Positions 34,471 through 43,878 of a DNA stretch of 64,000 nucleotides are shown here, one piece after another. The notes beneath the pieces were generated by a model that saw only the letters and a program-made list of their open reading frames with translations, did no database searches and was not told the DNA's origin. The DNA lies in the NCBI GenBank assembly GCA_029856145.1, contig JAHQWK010000019.1, forward strand, positions 1 to 64,000, read 5' to 3'. This DNA is from Promethearchaeia archaeon (lineage in GTDB: Archaea; Asgardarchaeota; Lokiarchaeia; Sigyniarchaeales; SOKP01). Made by a program: the position numbers and the translations under genes. Position 1 is the stretch's first letter. Each line of letters opens with the position of its first letter.

Positions 34471-34989
34471 TTAACTTATTACTCTACCAAGTTCTTTTCT
34501 TGATTTCTTTGTATTCTCATTAGTAATATAGAAACCGATAAAATAAGCGATTAGAGCTAGAAGGAAAAGACACAATGCTGATACGTAAAACCAGCGCCCT
34601 CTTTCTCCCAAAACCTCTATGATTACCCATTTAAGTAACCAGGTCGCAACCCCACCTACGAGAACAAAAACAATATCGAAAAATGCATTGATAAAAGTAT
34701 CCTTTCTATTTTCATATTTTAGTCCTAGTCTCCACAGAATTGTGTTTTCTATGATTTCCCATATAACACCTACGATAAGAACTAATAATAAGATGAAAAA
34801 CCATGGTATAAGAGCTGGACCTATAAATAGTTCCCATAAAGTTATAATTAATGAAAATAATGAAAATGCACCAATTCCAAAGGCAATATGACCCCAACTA
34901 TAATAATCCCATGGAGAACGGCCCACGTAATCTTCTAGAAGGCCTACAAAAGGTAAATAATGTTTATTTTCTGATTCTGTATCTGACAT
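34471..34989 (-). CDS. integral membrane protein, four to five segments
   Basis: 172 residues with hydrophobic stretches near 32-52, 55-76, 100-120 and 138-158. The segment WEIIENTILWRLG followed by ENRKDTFINAFFDIVFVLVGG resembles the WE(I/F)xE...N...D motif of small DUF2238-like membrane proteins; this match is loose. No transport or enzymatic motif is evident. It converges with the ATPase gene (50 bases apart) and begins next to the long AT-rich gap. Confidence 0.65.
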   Translation of the reverse strand: MSDTESENKHYLPFVGLLEDYVGRSPWDYYSWGHIAFGIGAFSLFSLIITLWELFIGPALIPWFFILLLVLIVGVIWEIIENTILWRLGLKYENRKDTFINAFFDIVFVLVGGVATWLLKWVIIEVLGERGRWFYVSALCLFLLALIAYFIGFYITNENTKKSRKELGRVIS

Positions 34990-35787
34990 ATTTAATCCTT
35001 TTTTTTTGATATTTCAAATTAAAGTATGAATAATAAAGAAATAAATAAATTTATAATTAATCCTACAAATGTTTCGGTTAATCCTATTATAAGTAAACTA
35101 ATATTTTTTTTTAAGTAATTTATCTATTTATAATATGATTTAAGAATCTATGAGGGATTTTTAATAAAAATTTGAAAGATTGTTGTGTAACCAATAGTGG
35201 AGTAAGTTATTAAATTATTTTGTCGGTAGCATTCTAAAATTTAAAACATAAACACTTTTGATTATTTAAAATGAACTTCATGCTTATTAAGAACTTAATA
35301 AAATGTAAAATTATTTTTATTAGAATGAAGAGGAACAAAAATTTATAAAAAATTTCGGAATACCTTTTTCAAAAAAATCTGGTTAATGCGTTTTTTAGAG
35401 AAGCAAATTTTTTTTTTTCAATTAAAATTATGAGCTCTTTTAACTTTTATTTCTAAAATAAGGATGTAATAAAGAAAGCTAATAAAATTAATCTCATAAT
35501 GTTATCATACCAATTATATTTACAGAAAAATGGAACAGAACGTTCATAAAATTCACGAAACATTTATTAATATAGTTGACTAGATACATAATAGAAAAAA
35601 ATTAATTTTTTTTCTAGTAGTGGAATGTTTAAGCCATATTTATTCCTCCACGAATAATAAAAATTCATTCCATTACTCTCTTTTTTTTTATAAATAATAA
35701 ATTACTGAAAGTTTTAGTTTTGTAAATTTAGTCTAATTGACAGTTAACTTAAATTTAAGAAAATTTTCTTTTAATTAACTATTTAAG
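34990..35787. other. 800-base AT-rich gap without an intact gene
   Basis: No credible ORF on either strand. Two things stand out. On the minus strand a strong ribosome site (GTGGAGGAATAAAT) leads to ATG-GCT-TAA near 35638-35660, a start signal whose gene is missing. On the plus strand TAGTGGAATG (near 35619) and CATTCCATTA (near 35670) can pair over 9 of 10 bases. Together with the ETF relic next to it this suggests a deletion scar. I see no tRNA or riboswitch-like conserved core. Confidence 0.45.
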
Positions 35788-35955
35788 TTAATCTACAGAT
35801 TTACTTTTCATAAATTCTTTAATAAGTGTAGGTAGGACTTCATATAAATCACCCACGATTCCATAGTGAGCGATACTATAAATAGGGGCATTTGGATCTT
35901 TATTGATTGCTACAATAATTTCAGAATTTTGCATCCCTACTAAATTATTGAATTC
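35788..35955 (-). pseudogene. 3' end of a second etfA (relic)
   Basis: On the minus strand, directly after the acyl-CoA dehydrogenase stop, the other frame reads [19 protein letters not shown], then [20 protein letters not shown], to a TAA at 35788-35790. This matches the last 55 residues of the intact EtfA at 5640-5802 (HLVGMKTSDIIIAINKDPEA and NYGIIGDLCEVLP) almost position by position. Everything upstream of it in EtfA is absent: the frame overlaps the end of the dehydrogenase gene. There is no start. It looks like a deletion that fused the dehydrogenase to the tail of a former downstream etfA. Confidence 0.85.
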
Positions 35956-37102
35956 CTTTTCGTAATAGGTGATTAGCTATTACTAATCTTTGGATTTCTG
36001 AGGTTCCCTCATATATCTCCCCCATCTTAGCATCGCGAAAATATCTTTCAACAGGATAAGCTTTCATTAGCCCATATCCACCATGTATTTGAACTGCATC
36101 ATGTGCCGCTTGCATTGCTGCTTCAGATGCAACTAACTTTTCCATCGAACTTGTATATCCATATTCTTTTCCTTGATCACACAAATATGCAGCCTTATAA
36201 GTTAACAAACGGCCAGATTCAATAGCACATGCCATATTGGATATCATCCACTGGATTCCTTGAAACCTTCCTATTGGTTGTCCAAATTGAACTCTTTCAT
36301 TTGCATATTTAATAGAAGCTTCTAATGCCGCCTGACCTAATCCTACACATTGAGCTGCTATGGAAATTCTCCCAAAATCCAATGTCTGCATAGCCAATTT
36401 AAATCCATCTCCTTGTTTTCCCAAAATATTATCCTCTGGGACACGAACATCTTGAAAAACAAGCTCTGAAGTATTTGAACCTCGAACTCCCAATTTATCC
36501 TCTTTTACACCAACAGAATAACCATGTGTATCAGTGTCAACAATAAAAATAGTTAATTCTTTTCGAGAACCTTTTTCTCCTGTTGCAGCAACTACTAATA
36601 AAGTTTCTGCTATACCCCCATTTGTAGCAAAAATTTTACTACCATTTAAAATCCATTCATCACCATCTTTCTCAGCTTTTAATTGCACTCCTGCAGCATC
36701 AGAACCCGCATTTGCTTCAGTTAAACAGAAAGCACCAATTTTATTACCTTTTGCAAGGTCAATTAGAAATTGTTGTTTTTGATCTTCTGTACCAAACCTA
36801 TAAAGGGGTTTTGCGACAACAGAACAATGAACTCCCGTTGTAACCGACCATGATGCATCCACTCGTCCAATTTCTTCAGTAACAACACAAAAACTTACTG
36901 TATCATTATGAAGTCCTGCTCCACCATATTCTTCTGGAATACAAGTCCCAAAGTAATTCATTTCTTTCATCTTTTCCATTACTGTCTCGTCTAATTTTTG
37001 AATATCATCGCTTTCTTGTGCGACCGGAGCAATATATTTCTCAGCAAATTCTCGTGTAACTTCTTTTAGTAGCTTTTGCTCATCATTTAAGGCAAAATCC
37101 AT
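35945..37102 (-). CDS. acyl-CoA dehydrogenase (short/medium chain type)
   Basis: A 385-residue FAD enzyme very close to butyryl-CoA-type acyl-CoA dehydrogenases. [14 protein letters not shown] near 125-138 is the FAD/substrate loop, [19 protein letters not shown] near 205-223, [14 protein letters not shown] near 273-286, and [20 protein letters not shown] at the end contains the catalytic Glu (YEGT). Full length. It is more canonical than the enzyme at 1524. Its stop codon overlaps a relic of an etfA, so it probably once headed an acd-etf operon and now must rely on the ETF encoded at 3819-5802 or elsewhere. Confidence 0.92.
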   Translation of the reverse strand: MDFALNDEQKLLKEVTREFAEKYIAPVAQESDDIQKLDETVMEKMKEMNYFGTCIPEEYGGAGLHNDTVSFCVVTEEIGRVDASWSVTTGVHCSVVAKPLYRFGTEDQKQQFLIDLAKGNKIGAFCLTEANAGSDAAGVQLKAEKDGDEWILNGSKIFATNGGIAETLLVVAATGEKGSRKELTIFIVDTDTHGYSVGVKEDKLGVRGSNTSELVFQDVRVPEDNILGKQGDGFKLAMQTLDFGRISIAAQCVGLGQAALEASIKYANERVQFGQPIGRFQGIQWMISNMACAIESGRLLTYKAAYLCDQGKEYGYTSSMEKLVASEAAMQAAHDAVQIHGGYGLMKAYPVERYFRDAKMGEIYEGTSEIQRLVIANHLLRKGIQ

Positions 37103-37426
37103 AATAAATCAACAAATTCTTTACTCTTTTATTAAAATCTTACTAATGAAATATTCTATTTTAAAAAACTAGTTAATAATCATAATTATATTTTATTAAA
37201 TTTTTAACGCAGTAAGAAAAAGGATAATAGACAGTCAATATTTGCCTTTTAAAAAAAGCATCTTTTATACACAATTTTTATATAGTTTCGAGATCAAATT
37301 TTATATTAAATTAGTTAATTAAATAAATAAGTTTTTAAGCAAAATTAAAAACAAAAAAAATATTGTTCATTCTAGTTTTTAAAATTGTTTAATTACAAAT
37401 TATAATATAAAAGGAAAGAAATTTCA
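37103..37426. other. divergent intergenic region
   Basis: 324 AT-rich bases between the acyl-CoA dehydrogenase (leftward) and radical SAM (rightward) genes. TATAATATAAAAGGAAAG just before 37427 combines a possible TATA element and a ribosome site (AAAGGAAAG). Nothing else is recognisable. Confidence 0.4.
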
Positions 37427-38692
37427 ATGGAAGTTGAACAAGTTTTTTTAAAACTCTTTGGGAGAAATCTCATAAGTTATAAAAAGCTTGAAAATGGTCA
37501 AGTTGCAGGTTCAGGGATTCTCAATCCAATTCTTGATAGGTTAAGTATTTACCGACTAATTTTCATGATTCTCTTACAAGCTAATTTTTATAAAAATATG
37601 GAAGTTGGAAGATGGAAAGGAAAAATAGTTTCAAATACTTTTGCTCCGCCAGTCGGAAGTCGACCTATGTTACGTGCTTTAAAGGGTTTAATAAGATCCC
37701 AATTATTGCCGTATCCATTCCCAATTGCAATGACTTTTGCGATAACTTATAATTGTCAATGCAAATGTGTTCATTGTAGTGCTGGGAGGCATCTTAGAAA
37801 AGATAGAAAAGAATTATCTACAGAAGAGGCAAAAAAGTTAATAGACGATGCTCAAAAACTAGGAGTAACTATTATTGCCTTCACTGGAGGGGAACCCTTA
37901 CTACGAGAAGATCTTTTCGAGCTTATTTCTCATGTAGATAAGAGAAAAGCAATGCCTGTTATGTTTACAAATGGTCAATTTCTTACTGATGAAAATGTTG
38001 ACAAACTGGCTGAGGCGGGGCTTTATTCGATATTCTTGAGTATAGATTCACCTGATGCTGAAGAACATAACAACTTAAGAGGAATGCCAGGTCTTTTTGA
38101 GACTGCTATAGAAGGAATTAAGAGAGTTCAATCAAAAGGGATCTTTGCAGGATTTTCCGGTTATGCAACTCGTTCTGGAACAGAAAAAGGAACATACAAG
38201 AAACTACATAAATTAGCTATAGATCTTGGTCTAAAAAATATAATTTATTTCGATTGTGTACCTACCGGAAATATGTTGCATGATACGAGTGAAATGTTGA
38301 CATTTGATTTACGAGAAGAACTTCATAATTATTCTGCTGAGGTTTTTAGGAAAAAGATTATACCTCCTCTGTCATCTCAATCGTGGCAGAATTCTGTGGA
38401 AGCCTACCTCTCAGGAATAGGATGTCTTGCCGCAAATATTCAATTATATGCTTCTGCTTATGGAGATATTGCTCCCTGCGATTTCACACCTCTCTCGTTT
38501 GGAAATGTCCGAAAGGAATCCTTAAAGAAGATTTGGATGCGGATGGTAAAACATCCTGCTTATAATCATCGAAGTCCTTTCTGTAGAATGCAAAATAAAG
38601 AATTTAGGCATTTCTACATTGATCCTATCCCTAATGATGCTTATTTACCCTATAAAATAAGCAAACTTCCCAGGGTTGATTATAGAAAATAA
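37427..38692 (+). CDS. radical SAM protein with SPASM-like C-terminus
   Basis: A 421-residue radical SAM enzyme. The cluster motif C-x3-C-x2-C (CQCKCVHC within ITYNCQCKCVHCSAG) is near residue 110-117. FTGGEPLLREDLFEL near 151-165 is the SAM-binding GGE motif, and LSIDSPDAEEHNNLRG near 205-220 follows. The C-terminal part has scattered Cys (GCLAANIQLYASAYGDIAPCDF and FCRMQNKEF), as in SPASM or related auxiliary-cluster domains of peptide-modifying or cofactor-building enzymes. The first 100 residues are not typical and may bind the substrate. No peptide substrate gene is seen nearby. Function open. Confidence 0.85.
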   Translation: MEVEQVFLKLFGRNLISYKKLENGQVAGSGILNPILDRLSIYRLIFMILLQANFYKNMEVGRWKGKIVSNTFAPPVGSRPMLRALKGLIRSQLLPYPFPIAMTFAITYNCQCKCVHCSAGRHLRKDRKELSTEEAKKLIDDAQKLGVTIIAFTGGEPLLREDLFELISHVDKRKAMPVMFTNGQFLTDENVDKLAEAGLYSIFLSIDSPDAEEHNNLRGMPGLFETAIEGIKRVQSKGIFAGFSGYATRSGTEKGTYKKLHKLAIDLGLKNIIYFDCVPTGNMLHDTSEMLTFDLREELHNYSAEVFRKKIIPPLSSQSWQNSVEAYLSGIGCLAANIQLYASAYGDIAPCDFTPLSFGNVRKESLKKIWMRMVKHPAYNHRSPFCRMQNKEFRHFYIDPIPNDAYLPYKISKLPRVDYRK

Positions 38693-38816
38693 AATAAATC
38701 AAATCTTCCTTTCCTTTATCTTCTTATTTTAATTTTATTTTTTTATAGTTTTCTTGAAACTTTAGTCTTTATTATTAGCAAATAAAATTAAATCTATTAC
38801 AATCATTACTTGATGT

Positions 38817-39626
38817 ATGAGTGTTGATAACCAACATTTTGAAATTTCAAAACAAAAGGAATATTTGTATGTAATAAAAGAAAACATCTCGTTGGTTCAT
38901 CCTGCTTATACAAATGATCCTCTTAATATGTATTTACTTTTAGGATCTCATACGGCTCTTTTACTTGATACGGGATGTGGGCTTTCCCCTCTAAAACCAA
39001 TAGTAGATCATGTGATAGGGGAAAGAAAACTCATAGTCTTCAATACTCATTATCATTGGGATCATCCTTTGGGTAATGTAGAATTTGGAGAGGTTTACAT
39101 TCATGAAAATGAAGTTGATAATGTTTCAAAACCTTATGATGTTTCATTTTTAAAAGACTCTCCCAACGAGATTGTAAAGATATATGCAAAACAAAATTTT
39201 CAAATCCCTCCAGCAAAAACAATTAAAACTTTAAAAGATGGAGATGTTTTTGATTTAGGTGAAATAGAGATAAAAATCATTCACTGTCCAGGACATTCTC
39301 CTGGTTCAATTTGCTTATTGACATCCACAGGTGAACTTTTTACAACTGATGTAGCTTATTATGGAGATCAATTCTTGCCTAAAAAAGAAAATTTTCCTGA
39401 GGTTCTTAATACTCTTTCTAAATTGATAACTTTAAGTGAAAAACAAAAAAATCTTGAACTTTATCCTTCGCATAGAAATTATCCATGTGATAAGACACTA
39501 TTAACAGATCTTTACAAGGGAATTGAAAATCTAGAGAATCTATGGGATACTAAGATAATGTTTGATTTTTTTGAGATGTGGCAGATCGATGATGATAAAT
39601 TTAGATACTATATATCTCAAACATAA
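38817..39626 (+). CDS. metallo-beta-lactamase fold hydrolase
   Basis: A 269-residue MBL-fold enzyme. NTHYHWDHPLGN near 76-87 is the HxHxDH metal motif, HCPGHSPGSICLL near 158-170 supplies the next His, TTDVAYYG near 180-187 the bridging Asp, and YPSHRNYPCD near 221-230 the last His. The motif set is complete for a di-metal site. Such enzymes hydrolyse thioesters, lactones or phosphodiesters. It stands alone downstream of the radical SAM gene. Substrate unknown. Confidence 0.85.
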   Translation: MSVDNQHFEISKQKEYLYVIKENISLVHPAYTNDPLNMYLLLGSHTALLLDTGCGLSPLKPIVDHVIGERKLIVFNTHYHWDHPLGNVEFGEVYIHENEVDNVSKPYDVSFLKDSPNEIVKIYAKQNFQIPPAKTIKTLKDGDVFDLGEIEIKIIHCPGHSPGSICLLTSTGELFTTDVAYYGDQFLPKKENFPEVLNTLSKLITLSEKQKNLELYPSHRNYPCDKTLLTDLYKGIENLENLWDTKIMFDFFEMWQIDDDKFRYYISQT

Positions 39627-39725
39627 GGATATTTCAACATCAAACTTTTATATTCTTTTACTGAATAAAAACTTTAAAACTGTCATTGAGTATTTTATAA
39701 TAATTAGAGGCGACAAGTGCTGAAT

Positions 39726-40018
39726 AATCTATTGGAATTTCAAATAAATCAGAATACGGTCTTCAAGGAATGATATTTACAGAAGATATTGATCTTGAAT
39801 TCAATATAGCTCAGGAAGTAGAGGTTGGAACAGATCAAATTAACAGGAAGAGTGCTCGTGGACCAGATCATTTTCCTTTTTTAGGGACAAAATCATCTGA
39901 TTTGGGTACCCAAGGTAAAAAATATTCTATTGAAGCTATGAGCCGCCCTAAAATCGTTATTATAAATTTATCTGAAAGGGGAAAATTAGTAAAACAGTGT
40001 TTTGCTCCAGAGAAATAA
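39726..40018 (+). pseudogene. 3' end of an aldehyde dehydrogenase (GAPN-like relic)
   Basis: The 82-codon frame from ATG 39770 and a little sequence before it read as the C-terminal end of an aldehyde dehydrogenase: NKSEYGLQGMIFTEDIDL, then IAQEVEVGTDQIN, GPDHFPFLGTK, and GTQGKKYSIEAMSRPK. These blocks follow the order of non-phosphorylating glyceraldehyde-3-phosphate dehydrogenase-like ALDHs. The catalytic Cys/Glu and NAD domains are missing. Upstream the frame meets stops. Several positions that I expect to be Gly or hydrophobic are charged (GTDQINRK, SSDLGTQGKK), as expected for decay. Confidence 0.75.
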
Positions 40019-40204
40019 ATTTCAAATGTAATAGGAATTAGGTCTGTTATATCTTCCTGCTAAACTAATTTTCGAATATCAAACTTAATTTCAATAGTAT
40101 TTCTCCACATATTACAAAATTGTAGTCCAATTAAATTTATATATGATCAAATTTTAATCATTAAACAAGAAATCTAATTTACAAATTTGTAGTTTTGATT
40201 AAAA

Positions 40205-41950
40205 ATGAGATTAAAAAAATATTTAATTTCAGGTATAATTGCTGTAGGTCTAGTTACAGGAACGATATTTTTAGCTGTATTTTATCTTTTTCCACCACCT
40301 CCTCAACAAGAAGAACCTAAGGAATTATTTAACTTTGATTTGTCTATTACATCACATGAAAATGATTCAGTAGTAAAATCTTGTGCAGTCGTTTTAAGAG
40401 GAAATACCTCTGGATCGCCAGATATTAATGAAATTGTTGTGAATGGTAAAAATGCTATTAGCTTGGAATCTAATTTTAAAAAGTGGGGAGTAATTTTGAA
40501 TTTAATACATGGTTCAAATCAAATTCTAATAGATATCATATATAATATAACATATAAAATTGAAAATGCCTCAGACTTCTGTATTAACGCTGACACAAAT
40601 CCTTTTCCAAAAGATTTAGATCGTCCTGATTCGAGTTATCAAGATATGAACAACGATGGAATTGATGGTATGTGTGATAATGCAATTTTTGTATCTAAAG
40701 GTGGATCCGATCTAAATTCAGGTGATATAGCTCATCCCATGTTAACAATTATTGCAGGAGTCGCTAAAGCAAATGAAAGTGGAAAAAAAGATGTATACAT
40801 TTCAGAGGGAACTTACAATGGAAGTGTCGTAATGGTAGATGGAATTAGTATATATGGAGGGTATAGAGAATCAGATTTATGGTCAAGGGATGTATCAACC
40901 TATCCAATAATAAATTCAACAAAGGAAGTAGATAATCATATTATTGGAGTCAAAGCTCATAATATTCATTCACCAACATATTTGGATACTATGGAAATAA
41001 TTACTGGAAATTCTACTAGTGGTACTTCTTGTGGGATCTGGTGCTATAATATCTCTGATTTTATGCTTAGCATAAATAATTGTATCATTCATTCAGGAAA
41101 TGGTGGAGATGGTGTTAATGGCCCTAATGGAGTTAATGGTGCGTCAGGTAGCGCTGGAAGCGCTGGGGTAGGAGTAAATGGTGGGTCAGGAGGCTCTGGA
41201 GTTTATAATGGCGGTTCTGGCGGAGCAGGGGGTATATTCGTGTTAATTCCTTTACCAGGAAACCCTGGACTCGGTGGGGCGGGACCAAGCGGTGGTTCTG
41301 GGGGTATTCTTGGCCCTCCTCTCCTTCCAGGGCTTGCTGGAGGTAATGGTGGTAATGGTGGAAATGGTGGTCATGGTGCTGTTGGAGATGGAAATGGTAC
41401 GATTGTAAATAATTTTTGGTATGGAAATGATGGACATAATGGTGGAAATGGTGGTCATGGAAGTGGTGGCGGCGGAGGCGGAGGCGGAGGCTCTGGTCTA
41501 ATTTTGCCTTCTTGGGGCGGTGGCGGCGGAGGTGGAGGCGGTGGTGGCCAACTTGGAATTGGAGGTATCGGAGGTACTAGCGGCGGTGGTTCAATTGGTA
41601 TTTTGCTCGTCGAGGCTAATATCACCAGTACTTATAATACGATCTTTACTGGTAACGGTGGTGCTGGTGGTGCTGGTGGTAGTGGTGGTATAGGAGGTTC
41701 TGGTGGTTCTGGTGGTGCTGGGGGAATACCACTTCTAGGAGGTCTAGGAGGAAAAGGTGGTAATGGAGGAAAAGGTGGTGATGGTGGCGCAGGAGGCGGA
41801 GGAGCTGGGGGTGTATCTTACGGTATATATTGTTATAACTCAAATTCCGTAATAATCGGTAATTTGTATACCATAGGTTCTGGAGGCTCAGGTGGTTCAA
41901 GCACTGGCAATAATGGAGTACAAGGAGAATCAGGAGACGTTTACATTTAA
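40205..41950 (+). CDS. exported glycine-rich beta-helix-like surface protein
   Basis: A 581-residue protein. Residues 1-6 are basic and 7-30 form a hydrophobic signal or anchor, followed by a Pro stretch (FPPPPQQEEP). Residues 36-130 look like an Ig-like fold. Near 150-160 DMNNDGIDG is a calcium-binding-type loop. AIFVSKGGSDLNSGDIAHPMLTI begins a DUF1565-like right-handed beta-helix start (parallel repeats, IYGGYRESDLW). From about residue 298 to 537 the chain is over half glycine, in GGxGG and GGN/GGS steps with short breaks, reminiscent of PE_PGRS or silk-like low-complexity chains. A Ser/Gly tail closes it. It probably lies outside the membrane. Function unknown; adhesion or a surface matrix is a guess. 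Confidence 0.75.
   Translation: MRLKKYLISGIIAVGLVTGTIFLAVFYLFPPPPQQEEPKELFNFDLSITSHENDSVVKSCAVVLRGNTSGSPDINEIVVNGKNAISLESNFKKWGVILNLIHGSNQILIDIIYNITYKIENASDFCINADTNPFPKDLDRPDSSYQDMNNDGIDGMCDNAIFVSKGGSDLNSGDIAHPMLTIIAGVAKANESGKKDVYISEGTYNGSVVMVDGISIYGGYRESDLWSRDVSTYPIINSTKEVDNHIIGVKAHNIHSPTYLDTMEIITGNSTSGTSCGIWCYNISDFMLSINNCIIHSGNGGDGVNGPNGVNGASGSAGSAGVGVNGGSGGSGVYNGGSGGAGGIFVLIPLPGNPGLGGAGPSGGSGGILGPPLLPGLAGGNGGNGGNGGHGAVGDGNGTIVNNFWYGNDGHNGGNGGHGSGGGGGGGGGSGLILPSWGGGGGGGGGGGQLGIGGIGGTSGGGSIGILLVEANITSTYNTIFTGNGGAGGAGGSGGIGGSGGSGGAGGIPLLGGLGGKGGNGGKGGDGGAGGGGAGGVSYGIYCYNSNSVIIGNLYTIGSGGSGGSSTGNNGVQGESGDVYI
41098..41815 (+). repeat. glycine-codon (GGN) low-complexity repeat
   Basis: About 700 bases dominated by GGT, GGA, GGC and GCT/TCT codons, coding Gly with Ser, Ala and Asn. 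It is a clear G-rich island in an AT-rich genome. All three open frames in this stretch are products of the repeat. Confidence 0.8.
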
Positions 41951-41980
41951 GAAATAGAATTTTTAAGAAATTTTAACAAA

Positions 41981-41990
41981 TTTTTTTTTT
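41981..41990 (+). terminator. poly-T terminator after the glycine-rich protein gene
   Basis: Ten T followed by ATTATTATT, 30 bases after the stop codon. Confidence 0.5.
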
Positions 41991-42123
41991 ATTATTATTC
42001 AATATTTAGTAGGTGAAACATATAAAGTTCTTTTTGGTACATTAGTACGAAATTGTGTTAAAAAAACTTAAGAAAATAATTATTAATTTCAATATTAAAA
42101 AATCTTCTAAGAAAAATTGTTGA

Positions 42124-42291
42124 GGGTTTGGTAGACAATCACATATATATCTATATAAAAAATTAGGTAAAGAATTTGCTGGGAAAATTAATTCTATAAT
42201 GGATTCGGATACAATCATTTTAGAAGATAAAAATGAGAACCTTTCTTCAATACCCCTTTCAGAAATAAGTGTAATCACTGAAAGAAGATAA
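42124..42291 (+). other. possible small gene or relic in the 475-base gap 41951-42425
   Basis: A 55-codon open frame with protein-like composition: KKLGKEFAGKINSIMDSDTI, then ILEDKNENLSSIPLSEISVI, ending at TAA 42291. It reads like a beta-barrel fragment (PRC- or SH3-like). No standard start codon precedes the conserved-looking part; the only ATG is internal (42199). It may be a decayed gene end. The rest of the gap shows only T tracts and AT-rich sequence. Confidence 0.3.
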
Positions 42292-42425
42292 AGTATCTCA
42301 GTTTTTATAAAGAAACCAATGAGTTAAGATAGATTTGTTTAGGTAAACAGCAAGAAAATGATAGACTTAATAAATTTTTATAACTATTTAAAAATTATTT
42401 TTAATAAATAAAACTACAAGATAAT

Positions 42426-43871
42426 ATGATAATTAGTATAATCATAATTTTGGCATGTTTTATCGCAGTTATTTTATTAATTATAACCAATAAATTAAAT
42501 CGAGCGATCTCTTCTCTACTAGGAGCAATAATTACATATTTCGTGCTTATATTTATTGAAGGTTTAGATTTTTCAATAATAGTTGAATTACTATTTGGGT
42601 CTCCTTCTGAAGGATTTGTTAACTTGCATTCTTTAATTATGATAATTGGAACAATGATGATTGTACAAATTGCTCATGAAGCGGGATCATTCCAATTTAT
42701 TGCGGGGAAATTAATAAAACTATCAGGAGGAAAGCCTGTTAATTTAATGATAATCTTTTGTGTTGTGACTGTTTTTATATCCGCTATTTTAAATAACATT
42801 TTAACAGTTATTATTATTATTCCGCTCACTATTACAGTTTCAAGAATTTTAAACATAAATCCCTCACCATACATATTAACTCAAGCGGTATTAGTAAATG
42901 TTGGAGGAACAGTTTTTTCAATTTCCTCAATTCCAAACATTTTAATTACAACATACGCGGGGATAGAGTTTTTAGAATTCTTTATTAATGTAGGGCTAAT
43001 ATCTTTTATTGTTTTTATTTTTACTCTCTTTTTTTTCATTTTGATATATAAAAAAGAGTTAATAATACCAGAAGAAGGTCAAAAAGCATTAGAAGAATTT
43101 GATGTTTGGAATGTCGTTCAAAATAAAAGATTATTATATCAATCGTTAATATCATTAGTCGGTTTATTAATTTTACTTATACTTATTCCTTCTTCATTAA
43201 TTTCTCCAGATATTATTGCTTTAACTACTGCTATCATCTTAATCATTATAACAAGATTAGATCCAAAAGAAATTATTAAAAAAATAGATTTTGAATTGAT
43301 CTTTTATCTACTGGGTATCTTTATAATTGTGGGAGGACTTGAGGTAACAGGAGCAACAGGAGCTCTAGGAATTTTTATCCAAAATATTGGTGGAAGTAAT
43401 CTTTTTTTCCAACTTCTTTTGGTACTATGGTTTTCAGCCTATTTAAGCAGTTGTATTGATAATATACCAATCACAAAAGTATTGATTCCGGTTGCAGATA
43501 CTATGACTGAAACAGCTTCAATATTTAATAGAAAGCAAGTTTTTTACAGTCTTGCATTTGGGGCAAATTGGGGGGATAATTTAACACCATTAGGAGATAA
43601 TATTCTTGTGGTTAATATTGCGGAACAAAATAAGCGTCCTATTACTTTCAAATCATTTTTCAAATTAGGTTTTATTACAGCAAATTATCAATTAATAATT
43701 ATTTCAATCTATTATTGTCTAATTTTTTATATCCAAATAGGAATTATTATTTTAGGGATTGTGGGCTTATTTCTAATAGTAATCTACTGTTTGAATAAAT
43801 TTGGAAGTAAAACTATTAAATCTCGTATGAATACACTTAGCAATAAATTAAGAGAAATTATAATAAGGTGA
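42426..43871 (+). CDS. ArsB/NhaD-type ion permease
   Basis: A 481-residue membrane protein with about 11-12 hydrophobic helices, of the ion transporter superfamily that includes ArsB, NhaD Na+/H+ antiporters and the P protein. Conserved pieces are MMIVQIAHEAGSFQFIA near 77-93, the first re-entrant AILNNILTVIIIIPLTITV near 118-136 with its NN, and the second half-repeat ending SSCIDNIPITKVLIP and ANWGDNLTPLGDNI near 379-392. The inverted-repeat architecture is visible. It could move Na+, arsenite or dicarboxylates. No arsenic genes are nearby, so a Na+/H+ role is somewhat more likely. A roadblock-coiled-coil gene follows 7 bases later. Confidence 0.8.
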   Translation: MIISIIIILACFIAVILLIITNKLNRAISSLLGAIITYFVLIFIEGLDFSIIVELLFGSPSEGFVNLHSLIMIIGTMMIVQIAHEAGSFQFIAGKLIKLSGGKPVNLMIIFCVVTVFISAILNNILTVIIIIPLTITVSRILNINPSPYILTQAVLVNVGGTVFSISSIPNILITTYAGIEFLEFFINVGLISFIVFIFTLFFFILIYKKELIIPEEGQKALEEFDVWNVVQNKRLLYQSLISLVGLLILLILIPSSLISPDIIALTTAIILIIITRLDPKEIIKKIDFELIFYLLGIFIIVGGLEVTGATGALGIFIQNIGGSNLFFQLLLVLWFSAYLSSCIDNIPITKVLIPVADTMTETASIFNRKQVFYSLAFGANWGDNLTPLGDNILVVNIAEQNKRPITFKSFFKLGFITANYQLIIISIYYCLIFYIQIGIIILGIVGLFLIVIYCLNKFGSKTIKSRMNTLSNKLREIIIR

Positions 43872-43878
43872 TAATGAT

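Noticed and set aside
39770..40018. A new 82-residue small protein
   Set aside because: The sequence is the C-terminal end of an aldehyde dehydrogenase without its catalytic domains, so it is listed as a relic.
41098..41815. Tandem repeats that could suggest a CRISPR or satellite array
   Set aside because: No regular unit or spacers; the periodicity is that of glycine codons in a long open frame.
41252..41900. Minus-strand frames rich in Thr/Ser/Ile or His/Leu within the glycine-rich gene
   Set aside because: They are antisense shadows of the GGN repeat, with absurd composition and no ribosome sites.
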